From assembly GCA_964020975.1 (NCBI GenBank), contig OZ026627.1, positions 29,205,465 through 29,269,464 on the forward strand: 64,000 nucleotides of DNA, given 5' to 3'. Numbering within the stretch: the first letter of the stretch is position 1; each line of letters starts with the position of its first letter. The notes under the pieces were generated by a model. The model saw nothing but the letters and a program-made list of their open reading frames with translations. It was not told the origin of the DNA and made no database searches. This document shows positions 1 through 11,199 of this stretch, piece after piece. A program made the translations under genes and the position numbers. Source of the DNA: Hermodice carunculata. Lineage: Eukaryota > Annelida > Polychaeta > Eunicida > Amphinomidae.

Positions 1-875
1 GGGACACATTGACCTACACTATGTTTAATGCAGTGTTAAATTATAATTGTGCTGTAACATTTCAATAAAGACACAAAGAAAGCTAAAGAAATATATAACA
101 ATTTTGTTCTTCTCACTGTCAAATAATAAATTTTGTAAAACATGATTCCAAATGATATTTCTCCCTCCCTTTCTTTTCTCTTTTCTTATAAAGGCATGGA
201 GCCTTAAAAATAAAGTTATTGAAACAATTGTGTTCAATTGTTTAGCCCATTTATTCTTAGGCATCTTGCATAAAGATAAAATAAAAATGAACACATCATT
301 ACAAATATTTTTTAATAAAGTTTACATCTCTTTGTATAAAATATTAGGCCCAAATATACATCAACTAAATCAAAAATATATAAAAATTAATCTTCAGAAG
401 TATGCGTTTCTTTCCTCCTGCTGCTTATTATTTTCCCTTTTGATGCTATTTGTCATGATGCTGCTAAAGTGTTTGTGGTGGGGGTCCAGTTTACCTAGTA
501 GAACACAAGAACAACACAAGACTGAAGACCGGAGAGGCATGACACAATATGTTTGGCAATGCAATACAGTCTAAATTTGTTACAGAAATCGACTTCATCT
601 TAAAGTGATGAGATACGCTCCACATAAATTAGACGCTAGGCGGTTTGGGGTATGTGAAAAAAATGTTATGTATCAATCTGTGCGAACAGTTACAAATGGA
701 ATCATTAGAAGAAGCTTGTCACTTGTCACTGAAATAGAAACAGGCATTGGCAAAACAAATATGAAGTTAGTGTAATAGTACGTTTTAAAAACCTTTAACC
801 TTTGCAGGCAAATTAATAAGATAAAAAATGGGTTATTTGCCTGTTACAACTTAATATATAATTTTGTCTATATCT
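1..875. other. Unassigned AT-rich sequence
   Basis: I recognise no gene, RNA or terminal repeat here. There is a short pyrimidine-rich stretch near 156-190. The frames that stay open are low-complexity and show no family motif. The left edge of repeat G (copy 1) begins near 876, where similarity to 14054 onward starts abruptly. Confidence 0.5.
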
Positions 876-2053
876 GTTTCTCAAACGCAAAGGGATAGGC
901 CTACCTAATTTTACTTAATGTACTCTCTGTAACAATAACTTTGCGAAGTCAAGCCCACATATACATACACAGTGCTAATATGACGAGCGCTATCAGTGCT
1001 GTACCAAAATGTACCATGTAAACACGTTAGGGAACATGGCTCAGATTGAAGGCAAATATTTTCTTCATTGGATAAAGGGTATCCCGTGTTCCACAAAACA
1101 TATCAATATCCGCCTTATCTAACCTGTAAAAAAGATTCATACAAAGACACATCTGACATTACCCATTACGGAATGATAGTTACCTGTACAATCGGCTTGC
1201 TGTGCGTGGAATATGTTTTACGTAGAATACATAGGAGGGTGAGGCACCTGTTGTGGACTGAGATTTACTAACCTGTACTAATTCTTGGACTAGAGAAGTA
1301 CTCGACCATCATATCATTTTGGTATATATTTATATTATAGGAATATTTAACGTCCATTAAACCTTTGATAGCTCATTTTAATGTTCCAAATTAGGTTTTT
1401 CTTATAATCATAGATGAAGCTGGTTATTAGGAAAACATCAAGTTATAATCCACTGTATTCCAAATGGCCATCACCCCATATCACTATACATTTTTTTGAC
1501 ACAGCACAGAATATGTTATTGTCTTTACAGGGACGTTAAAGGCTGTAAGATGATCACGAGGAAAATACAAACGTATACAGTCTAGAACGCATATCAGTTA
1601 TGATATTTAAAAATGTGCTAGCCTGATAACCGTGCCACTGGTATTTTTTAGACCTACAAAGATATATCTAAATATTTTCTGGAGCACTTACTCTGAACCA
1701 AAAGACTCAAATATGAACTCTCGACCACCCAAGGTATTTAATCCTTCGACACCATTTGTTTATTGCACCACGGGCACGGGTCTTTCATTGATAATTTATG
1801 CATTTGCAGTAGCAAATATAAAATACAATTTTCATGTCATTAATATTAAATTTGCCTGAATCAGACAGTGTATGAAATATCTTGAACCAAAATATATAAC
1901 CATCCCCTTGCACGTAGCCCCCTATGTATAAACGATAATTTGCACATCACCATTTTCATAACTTTCACTCACTGCCGCATTTGCGTCAAAGTAGACACAT
2001 TGGACAATGCAGATGGACTGACAGCATTGTCTTTGTAACTATAGAGTTCAATG

Positions 2054-2420
2054 ATGGTGGTATATTAAAATCAAAAGTGCATGATAAAAGAGATGATTTC
2101 AATTTTGAGATAGTAAATTATCCATATGTAAGTAGTAATATTCCTATCAATCCTGCTTATGGTGTCTATGTCTCAAGACTAATTGCTTTCGCAAGAAACT
2201 GTACTGATTTTAAAGATTTTGCTGATAAACATAAATCACTTTTTAGAAGACTTATTTAACAGGGGTTTTCTTAAATAAGATTATAAAAGGTTTTTCTTAA
2301 CTTTAAAGATAAATATCAATATGTTCTACAGAAATAGCATGTCGATTTGTATGAACATATTAATAACGTGCTTTCTGAGTGTCAGTAAGACACATAGAAA
2401 TATGTTTATGTATTGTAATG
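2054..2420 (+). pseudogene. C-terminal remnant of an E-type reverse transcriptase
   Basis: The translated stretch contains YDKRDDFNF-like and NPAYGVYVSRLIAFAR blocks. From memory, these mark the C-terminal end of a widespread but poorly named RT family in invertebrate genomes, just after the YIDD palm motif. Nothing upstream belongs to the protein, because the element is cut off at its 5' end here. A related block occurs near 51730 in E copy 2, and a more distant one near 51150 in repeat G. Assignment to an RT protein is by recalled family resemblance and would need a profile search to confirm. It is broken. Confidence 0.65.
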
Positions 2421-2719
2421 TTGTGACTGAGATTGTTTTACTTGAGCTTGATCAAACTTTCAATACTGAAACATAAAATGTATTAAAATTACAACAAATA
2501 TAAAATAAAATAAGGACCTTCTAAGTTCTCAGCCATCATATTGAACAATACAGGTCTTCTACTTTCTCATTCTTTAGGATATACTGACAAAAGTTAAGGA
2601 ATACTTACTCAGCTGATATGAGTAATATTTTTATAACGAATTATAGGCCTATTGTGTTGTTGTTTCCAGTGAGAAAGGAACATGGAAGAATTTAACCATG
2701 TTTTTTAATAAATATAATA

Positions 2720-2755
2720 AACTAGGCAAAATTAATTACCCTCCGCTTAAATAAT
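2720..2755 (+). repeat. Left terminal inverted repeat of the Tc1-like element
   Basis: About 20 bases match the right end almost perfectly (AACTAGGCAAAATTAAT then TACC). The match weakens after about 30 bases. It is preceded by the TA target. Confidence 0.9.
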
Positions 2756-3075
2756 TTAATGGTGTACCCATACTTTTTAGGTAATTTAAAGGTACGCACG
2801 TGTATGTGTAGCATAATCCTTTGCTTACATCATGTGTAAAGATGAGCAGAGTTGGAGCCCATGCTTGACTGCACATGGGCTGAATGTGACACAAAGTCAA
2901 AAAGTACACTTCGCAGAAAGGATTATGAGTGGTCTTTCTTGTCCCTGTTAGGACCCTCCTGACCTTTGATTTTTCTCACCATACCAGAAACTGTGCCAAT
3001 CATGGGTATAAAGGCATGGGGTTTTTTTCTGTCAGTTATGGATTCGCCATCATTGGTCAAACTGTGAACATCACC

Positions 3076-4099
3076 ATGCCAAGGCTATCCAAAATGGACA
3101 GGGCAAGAGCCATAGGTCGCATTGAAGCCGGTGAAAGTTGGAAAGCTGTCGCATGGGCAATGGGTGTGAACCACAAATCCATCAATGAGTTGTTAAGAAA
3201 ATACCGAAACACAAATGATGTTGCAGATTTACCACACCCGGGAAGGCCAAAGCTGACCACTAGGTAACAAGACGGTTTCATCGTCAATGCAGCACTGAGG
3301 AGTAGGAGCCGCACAGGTCCTGATATTCAGAGCCAGCTGGAGAGAGCCAATCCTCACCAAAGATGCATGTCCATCCAGACTGTTCGTAACAGACTGCATG
3401 CTGCTGGTTTAAGGTCCTGGAGCATGGTGAAAAAGCCACTTTTAAACCCACGTCACAAGGTTGCTCGGTTGCAGTGGACAAGAGAACATGTCCGTACAAC
3501 ACATGCAGGATGGAGCAATGTTCTCTTCACTGATGAGGGTCACTTTTCCCTCCACAGAAGTGATGGACGTGTTCGTGCATGGAAACGGCGAGGGGAGAGA
3601 CACGCTGCTTGTTGTGTTCAGCCCACAGTTGCATATGGAGGGGGCAGCATCATGGTCCGAGCGGGCATCTCTGCTAATGGCAAGACAGACCTTGTCATCA
3701 TGAAAGGAACAATGACAAGCAGACGGTACATAACGGATGTCCTGGAAAACCATGTTATTCCATATGCGGGTGGCATTGGAGACAACTTCATGCTGATTCA
3801 CGACAATGCCAGGCCACATGTTTCAGCTGTGGTTCATGATTACCTGGATAGTGAGTGTTGAGGTGATGGAATGGCCAGCATGCTCACCTGACCTCAATCC
3901 GATTGAGCACCTGTGGAGCCATATGAAAAGAAATGTGTACCAGAAGATGGGTCCTAACTCAGACTTCGCAGATCTACAGCGTTATCTTCTGGAGGAGTGG
4001 GACAGTATACCTCAGGCACTTGTGAGAAAGCTCATCTACAGCATGCGAAAATGCTGCCAACAGTGCATTGACAACCATGGTGGCTACACATCCTATTGA
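3076..4099 (+). pseudogene. Tc1-like transposase, one stop and one frameshift
   Basis: The frame begins MPRLSKMDRARAIGRIEAG, a helix-turn-helix start typical of Tc1 transposases, and the N-terminal DNA-binding region ends near HPGRPKLTTR. The catalytic triad is visible: D in VLFTDEGHF (about 3531), D in MLIHDNARPH (about 3800) and E in PDLNPIEHLW (about 3905). The last two are about 34 residues apart once the frame is followed, giving DD34E. A TAG at 3265-3267 interrupts the frame after residue 63, but reading continues in the same frame. A single-base shift near 3856 moves the last 80 residues to another frame. Full length would be about 340 residues, normal for Tc1. With two lesions the copy should be inactive, but its ends could still be mobilised by a related transposase. 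Confidence 0.95.
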
Positions 4100-4420
4100 A
4101 TGGACATTTAAAAGTGCTTCATGTGACTTAGTGATGAGTCAATTTCTGCTCAATTGAACTCAGAAAATGCCTTAACTTTCAGTACAGTCTGTGATAACTT
4201 TTGATGCAACCAATGCACTCAGTTCATACACATGTCTGAGCGCTCTACAGGTACTCTTGCGAATTTGTGATTCAGACTTTGTTTGCTTATTGACACTATG
4301 CATTGAAGTGCAACTTTATTTGATCAGAATTTCCTCTACAGATCTGCTCTAAAATGTATACAGAATACAAGAAACATTGAATATATTCACAATATGTGTG
4401 TGTTTTTTTCATATAAAAAT

Positions 4421-4455
4421 TGCTTTTAGAGGATGGTTATTAATTTTGCCTAGTT
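4421..4455 (-). repeat. Right terminal inverted repeat of the Tc1-like element
   Basis: This is the reverse complement of the left end, with scattered differences after the first 17 bases. It is followed by the TA target at 4456-4457. Confidence 0.9.
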
Positions 4456-5113
4456 TATCAGTATCAAATTTAGTTGCTGTGTTCACGTGGAGACCTTGTT
4501 TTGGTTTTGAAATTCAAATTTTGACATGTTACCCAATTCTAATGTAAATATAGTAGTCTGACTTAAAATTCTTAATTGTTCTGTCATTGTTTGGATGATG
4601 TCTCGGAACTATAGTCAGGTAATTACCTTTTATAACTATAAATTAACATTAAGCGCTAAATTTGTTTTAGGCCTACTTTAAATGAATGTGAGTGTTTTCC
4701 AAAGTGGGAGGATTGGGATCCAGTAATACTGGTTTAACCCACTGCCATTAAGTTGGTAACCTGTTCCAAGTCAGGGAGAAGATACTCTCATTCGTTTAAA
4801 TTTCATTACTATTGGTCATGGATCCTTCTGACGATGAATACTAGCATGTCTTACTCTTTCGTAAATGATACTGGATCTGACAAGGTTAGACTAGTATTCG
4901 GTTTGGTCTCATCACTATCATTGAAAACTGTTGACTGCTTCTGTTTTCATTGAACTTTTATATATTTGCTAGCAATTTGAACATTCAGGCATTTTCTGCA
5001 CATATTGCAGTCAATAAGTGTTCCAAGTGTAGTGAAACTGATGTTTTATATAATTGTCTGATGAATATAGTTTGTTATTGTAAAGGTCATACCAGGTTGG
5101 CTCAAAGAGTTTA

Positions 5114-5118
<5 letters not shown>

Positions 5119-5171
<53 letters not shown>
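5119..5171. repeat. (CT)n microsatellite in E copy 1
   Basis: About 26 CT units. At the equivalent place in E copy 2 (about 53005-53030) there is only a short interrupted CT tract, so this run expanded after the copies separated. Confidence 0.95.
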
Positions 5172-5174
<3 letters not shown>

Positions 5175-5531
5175 TAAATAATTAGCATCTAAAGCAGCTG
5201 ACTGACAAGTTGAACTACGTCTGATAATAAATGAAAAAAATTTAAAACTGTTACAGGAAAACAGTTATACTGAGAGTTACCGTTAGGATTTTCAACATGA
5301 TTTCTCTCTCTGTCTCTCTGTTTCTTGTTTTTTCATAAAACCTATTTTTTTCTCTGAAAGAGGTAGTAGAATTTTACATTTTGACCTTTTGAACTTTATA
5401 GAACCATGAGTTAGATGTACATTATACTTGGCTGACTTGCAGATGACTTACAATGGCATACTACATTTTTTAATTCTTAATTATAACCTTAATAAATGAC
5501 TTATTAGATGACTTGTGGGATTCTATACTAT

Positions 5532-5559
5532 TTTGAAAGGAAATTGATTTCCTTTCAAA
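5532..5559. repeat. Perfect 13-bp inverted repeat with 2-base loop
   Basis: The arms at 5532-5544 and 5547-5559 are exact reverse complements around TG. The corresponding part of E copy 2 (near 53415-53445) is similar in flanks but not palindromic. Confidence 0.85.
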
Positions 5560-6570
5560 TATACTTCTGGAAACCATACTTGAAATGTGACTGCTATCCT
5601 TATAAATTGTGGCTATTGTAATGCAATTTTTGACTACGTTTTTATGGTTTGAGGCGTCGTGTCACTTGCTTCTGGCTCAGGTTTAACATTTGAACCAATG
5701 TACTTACTGTATTCGCACATTCAAACACTTTTTTAAAAAAATATTCTTAGTTTATCACCTTTTATACAACATCATGTCTTTAACTACATGCCTAAAACAC
5801 TTCGAATTATATAATCATGTTTGGATTCTTGTTGATGGTCATTGTAGGCCTAGGGGCCTTTTCTGATGGATTGATGTTGGCGTTAGTGTCACTTCGTGGA
5901 CTTATATGGATGATGATCATTGTTGAGATGGTGGTTGCAAGTAGTACATTTTTAATAGTGAATTTTATTGACATTTTCACCTGTTCAAGCCAATTTTCTG
6001 AAATAGGCCTATAATTTTAAACAAAACTTTTTGCATTCTGTCATGTTAAAACCAGACATGGCTTTTTCGACCCTATGGACCTTTGCACATACGTTTTGGT
6101 CTCTTTTGGGTAAATACGAACTATAAACTTATGTGTTTCAGCTATAATACCAAGGAACATTGCCTTTGGTCGGAATTGACTTGGATTTGTGTCATAAGGA
6201 CTACGGTTTGGATATGGTAATGACACTGTCTAATCTGATAGTTTTATGAGAAGTCGTTATTATTGAAAAAGAAAATATTTTAATCTAATATATCCACATC
6301 ACTATCAACTTTCAGTTTGTCACATTTATGCATACAAAATTAATGCATATTTATTGGAGCATCTGGGAATGTGCACAAAGTATTGTCACGTTATTAGAAT
6401 GAAAGGTAACATTAGAGTCACACAAGCCACAATTCTGTGTTAAGATAATGACCGTAGTTTTGACGTCAAGACAATAGTCATGAATCAGTCCAATGGAACT
6501 TCATTACTTCCAAAACAATATGTATATAAATCAAGGATTCACAGTTACTATGATTTTAAATACTTTTTAA

Positions 6571-7790
6571 GTGAGTGGCCTTTAATATACTTACTTGTTT
6601 TATTTTATTACTTTTTCAGGTATTTCCATTTTATTCATTCATTCAATCAGTCATCCATCCATCCATCCATCCATTAATTCATCCATCTGTTTATTTCCAA
6701 ACGTTGAGACTTTACAATTATGAATTAACTATGGGCAAATATGGGGCATTTTAATGAAAAAGACCATGTTTAAGTTAAATAATTTTCCGGCAGTAAACTG
6801 TATGTTTACATACACACAGAATATTTTTTTGATTTGCATAGGGGCTATGCATACTTATCTCCCGTCAGAACTGAATAACTGATAGCCTGAGTAACTCTAG
6901 TCTCGGCTACTGTGATGCAGGCAGGTGTCTGTGCAAGCAGCGGGATATTACTAATGTTTTGGAAATAAGGTATTGATTGATTGACTCCATTAGCCCCCCC
7001 CCCCCGAAATGGAGAAATAGCTGCAAAGTATAACCCTGTCTGTGACAGAGATGTGCCTGTGCATCCTCTGTGAATCACAGGCGTGGCACCCGTGCTTTTT
7101 AGTGCGAAATGAATATGCACAGGGGACTTTTCTCTTCAAACTTGAAGCTAAAAATGCATTTTGATACGAAAATTAGATGTTTTCTATGCTCTAAACAAGT
7201 GAAACAAACGTCTGTTTTCTTTTCACGTTGCTTGAACATGTCTGTGTTGGAAATGTAAGAGTAATTATTTCAACAGATTTAGCAACCTGATAATTATTTA
7301 ACTCCCTTCATTCTTACTTGTGTGAGTTTATTTTATTATAATATTAGATTTAAGCCTAAGCTACAACATAAAGGTAAAGTAAAATACAAAACTTTGCATG
7401 ATGCTAATTTTTTTTTTAAATGAGAGAATAAGAAGGGTTACACACGATTGCATGTACAACGTTACCACTGAGCTATTGGTTCCACAATAACAGTTGACGG
7501 ACAGGGGCCGATCCTGCCTTTCTTAAAGAAGGGTTCGAATAACGAGTGCCAAAGGCATGTATCTTACGGGGGGGGGGGATTTTTTTAAAAAAAAATATTC
7601 AGATGCATTTATCTGGCATTTGAGATTCTATTTTCACATGCATAATTTGATACTTGAGACCCACAAAATTTATTACACTGGGCTTCCCGTTAGTTTCATA
7701 TTTCCTTTCAGACTATGGCATATGTAAAATCAGACAAGATCCAAAAACCCTTCACAGGAAGCAGAAGAGGAGAGACAGATAAATAGCCAA
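6571..7790. other. Unassigned sequence with simple repeats
   Basis: It contains ATTC/ATCC tetranucleotide repeats at about 6631-6676, a run of 12 C at 6994-7005 and a G run near 7570. No gene is recognised. A 91-codon open frame on the minus strand (6845-7120) runs across the C tract and shows no known motif. A word resembling a tRNA A box on the minus strand near 7475 has no matching downstream B box. Confidence 0.5.
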
Positions 7791-10700
7791 ACAGGAGATA
7801 GAAAATTGATTCCACATTGATAAAGCTGTGACTGATCTGTACACGTTTCATTTGTTTTTGAAAATATTATGATCATATACATCACCATAAAGCTGCAATC
7901 ACAAAAATGGACATCTCCGGACAATGACATTCCTTTCAAAGCAAAACCAGAACATGTTTTGAATATTTAATGAGAGACCATGGCTTAACCTCTCTCTATA
8001 TATTCTCTGTCACCCTCTCTTTTCGAAATGACCCCCTTAGTTGGAGACCTTCTTTTAATGTCATACATGTATGACCTATATAAGCATTTTTTTAAACTGC
8101 AGTGTCTCATATGGACACCTCAGGATAACTTCGTTTTATTTTCTATATAGTAAGTTCCAAAGGTACAAAACTTTTGAACAAATTGTTAAATGAGGGTCAA
8201 TATATAGATTTTTCTGGTTTCATTTTCAAACTGGTATACTGCTGACACCCGAAGCTGTAATTACCGAAGTGGACATCTTGAGACAATGTCATTTATTTCG
8301 AAGCAAAACCACATGATTTGATGGTTAAATGAGAACCCACGTGCAAAGCTCCTATAGATTATTTTGGTCATCCTCTATTTTCTGAAAGGCTTCATACATT
8401 GATGGTGGATATGAATGTTATCAGTCATAGTTACCGTATTTAGGGCACAAGAGCACCTTAGGTGATAGGCCTAACAGGTCTCTTTCTATTTTTGGCAGAA
8501 GTAATGAAATTTGTGTTTTGGGTGGTTAGGCTGATACGTTTTGGAAAAGAACTAGTGTCTGCAGTTAATGATGAATATTTCTAAGGTTGAGAGGACCAGT
8601 TTAAAGCTACCAATTGCCTTTTATGGGTGACTGCCTGTCTCAAGTCAGGAGTGAAATTTGTTTCTTAACATTGGTATTGGAAGAGAAATGTTGATTCTTT
8701 GGCAAGTCTGGAATCTCTCTGCTGTCATTGTTGGGTTTGGAATTAATGAATATGGATCATGTTTTTCTGTACTATTTCAAGCTACAGTGACTCATATGGA
8801 TACCTCAAAATAGTTTTGTTTCATTCTTTACACAATCCATTCAAAATTGTAGAGTTAAATGAGGGCAAATGTACATACTTTCCCGGTAATATTTCCAAAC
8901 TGGTATAATGATGATGCCCTAGCGATACCTCAGGCAAAATTCAGTGCACCACAATTTTTCAAAATAAATAACATATAAAACTAGTTTTCAATTTAAGGAT
9001 CATTAAACATATTGGAATGTATACACATTGATATAGCTGTGATTAATTTGTACAAAGTTTAGTTGTTGTGTACTGATATGAGTAAATACATAGCCCTAAA
9101 GCTATAATTAAAAGAAAGACACCTCAGGACATAATCATTTTTAAGTCAAAACTAGAGCATACTTTGATTGCACAGAGAAACACCTTGTGCGCCTGTCTCT
9201 TTGTATGTCTCTTTGTCTGTCTGTCTGTCTGTCTAATCTGTCTTTATGTCTGTCTCTGTTGGTCGGTCTCTTTCATTTCAATCGTCCTCTATTTTCACTG
9301 TTTGTGAGGTGACCGAGGTGTAATCTTATCAGACCTGCAAGGTGTATTTTGAGCAAAAGGGACAACTTCAAAACCACAATGAATCCTATGGACACCAGGG
9401 TAATTTCGTTTCATTCTCTTTACAACCAATTTAAAAAAGGTAAAGTTAAATGAGGGCCAATGTACAGACGTTTCTGGTAATATTTCTCAACTGGTATGCT
9501 GATGATACCATATGGCTACCTGAGGCAAAATTGCCGCCACCAATCTTTCATAAAATGAATTATTTATAAACTTGATTTTCAATGTAAAGAATATTAAAGT
9601 ATTAAGCATGGGAGAATATATGCATAATGATATGGCTGTGACTTTTTGGTACAACTGTCCATTGTGTTGTACTTATATAATCAAATATGTTGCCCTACAT
9701 TTGTAATAAGCAAGGCGGACACTTCAGGACAATACCATCCCTAGGAATGCACAGCACGAGCTTTTTGATCGTTTCACTAGAAAGCATGTGGTAGGCTATC
9801 TCAATGTATTTCTAGTCACCCTTTCTTTTCCTATTGACCCCCTCCCTATGTTGCAAATCAACTTTTAATCTGATCTAACCCAGATAATTTATTCAGGGTG
9901 AAAGAGAAACTTTATAACTACAGTCTCTGGGAATGACCTCTCAGACGGACACCTGAGGATAATTCTATCACAGTCTCTGTACATTTTCAACATACTATGG
10001 TTAAATAGGGCCAATGTACAGCATTTTCTATCAATTTTTCGCATTTAGTATACTTCTGGTACCCTTAGGACATCTCACAAAAATACTACATAACTCTTTT
10101 GCACAGTAAAAAATTTACAAAATCGATTTTCAATTTCAGGAAAATTATGCAGATCAGAATGTATACACATTGATGTGGCTTTGACTTATTTTTACACATT
10201 TTCAATTGTTTTGATGTGATATCCTGAAAAAAAAACGCTGCGTTAAAGCTGTTATTACCAAAATGGACAACTCCTGACAAGATCATTACTTTCAAACAAA
10301 AACCTGAATACTAATTTGATTGTGTCATCAGAAGCCATGTGCTTATATCTTCCTATACATGTATATTAGTGTTGTCACATTCCCTTTTCTGAGTGATCTC
10401 ACATGTTGGTGACCCACGTTTAATTTTATTGGACATACAGACTGAATTTGGGGCAAAAGTGACTGCTTTAAAACTACAATGTCTAATATGGACATCTTTG
10501 GGATAATCTTTTTTTCATTCCATGTACAATCAATTCAAAGTGGTAAAGCCAAATGAGCACCAAGGTATAGACTCTCCTTGTAATATGTGCCATCTGGTAT
10601 ACTGAATACCCGACATCGCATATTTATCAAGTATAACATTTACACACTTCATTTTCAATTTAAGGAGTATTAATCATGTAAGAATGTCGACACATTGACA

Positions 10701-11160
10701 CGGCTATGGCTTATTGATACACAGTTCATTTGATTTGTACTGCTGCAAAAATACATTGCTTTAGAGCTACAATAACCAAAGTGGACACCCCAGGACAATA
10801 TCTTTCCTTTCAAAGAAAACCCAACGCAACTTTCCATTATTTAATTTTAAACTATATCCTTACCTCTCTTAATATATGGTTCAGTCATGCTGTCTTTTTA
10901 TTTACGCCCCCCCATGTTGATAACGCATGTTTAGTCTATCCTGTCCTAGATACTCTATTTAGGAAAAAAAGGATTTTATGCTGTACAATTGTTTTAGTAT
11001 GGTATGGTTAAATGAAGGCCAATGTACAGAATTTCCTGGTAATATTCCACACCTGGTATACTGCTTATGCCTTACGCACACCTAAGGAAAATTCACCGCA
11101 CCACTTTTTCACAAACTAAATAATTTACCACATTCATTTTGAAATCAAGGAAAACTAAAC
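7791..11160 (+). repeat. Diverged tandem array, about 550-bp units
   Basis: A conserved word of the type GTTAAATGAGGGCCAATGTAC recurs at about 8184, 8853, 9445, 10000, 10547 and 11006, spaced roughly 670, 590, 555, 550 and 460 bases. A second word (TATGGACACCTCAGGATAA type) recurs near 8110, 8796, 9388, 9947 and 10489. A third, related one (AAAATGGACACCTCAGGACAAT type) recurs near 7908, 8270, 9117, 9717, 10264 and 10781. The second and third resemble each other, so each unit looks like a dimer of two older half-units. Units are heavily diverged. No coding frame persists from unit to unit. Its right edge abuts the LINE remnant at 11200. Confidence 0.8.
9190..9262. repeat. (TGTC)n-rich microsatellite
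   Basis: Interrupted TGTC repeats with CTTTGTC variants inside one unit of the tandem array. They are not shared with the other units. Confidence 0.85.
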
Positions 11161-11199
11161 ATGTGAGCATCAAATCAAAATACTATAACTAAATCAGGG

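Larger units (their letters stand above)
2720..4455 (+). mobile_element. Tc1-like DNA transposon (Tc1/mariner), nested in E
   Basis: This 1736-bp element is bounded by inverted ends starting AACTAGGCAAAATTAAT on both strands and flanked by TA at 2718-2719 and 4456-4457, the target duplication used by Tc1/mariner elements. It holds one transposase gene with two breaks. The other E copy has the matching site without the insertion, near 52300-52310 (ending in TCAGTATCAAATT on the 3' side), so this is the youngest layer of the nest at 876-6570. Element length, TA target and the DD34E-type catalytic core all fit Tc1. Confidence 0.95.
2054..6232 (+). mobile_element. RT-bearing repeat E, copy 1, carrying a Tc1 insertion
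   Basis: Apart from the Tc1 at 2720-4455, this stretch is collinear with 51760-54271. Both copies stop at the same 3' word (GACAC-GTCTAA at about 6232 and 54271) but begin at different points, the pattern left by 5'-truncated reverse-transcribed copies. The insertion point is visible because the 57 kb copy of G has an uninterrupted junction near 57335. The start carries the C-terminal end of an RT-type protein. The rest, about 2.1 kb, is 3' sequence with no convincing ORF, a CT microsatellite and a CCTGTTCCAAGTCAGG word at 4760-4775. The family is unassigned. It is a fossil with several breaks. Confidence 0.75.
876..6570 (-). repeat. Repeat G, copy 1 (short end piece), split by element E
   Basis: The outer parts, 876-2053 and 6233-6570, match 14054-15330 in the same orientation and 57100-58370 in the opposite orientation, with many substitutions but a clear collinear word order. 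The two outer parts are adjacent in the 57 kb copy, so the 4.2 kb between them (2054-6232) is a later insertion. The strand given is the one on which G carries its OTU and RT remnants in the longer copies. Read that way, this copy holds only the last 1.5 kb of G, as a 5'-truncated retrocopy would. A 67-residue open frame at 1068-1271 falls in this part but is not kept in the other copies. Confidence 0.8.

Noticed and set aside
1068-1271. 67-codon frame with a possible membrane segment in repeat G copy 1
   Set aside because: The matching stretches in copies 2 and 3 do not keep the frame, and the differences are not concentrated at third positions, so coding is not supported.
3057-3314. Minus-strand frames over the Tc1 transposase
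   Set aside because: Shadows of the plus-strand transposase, with no family motif.
7440-7545. tRNA-like words: an A-box-like TAGCTCAGTGG on the minus strand and a GGGTTCGAAT on the plus strand
   Set aside because: The two words lie on opposite strands, no cloverleaf forms around either, and the expected spacing and stems are missing.
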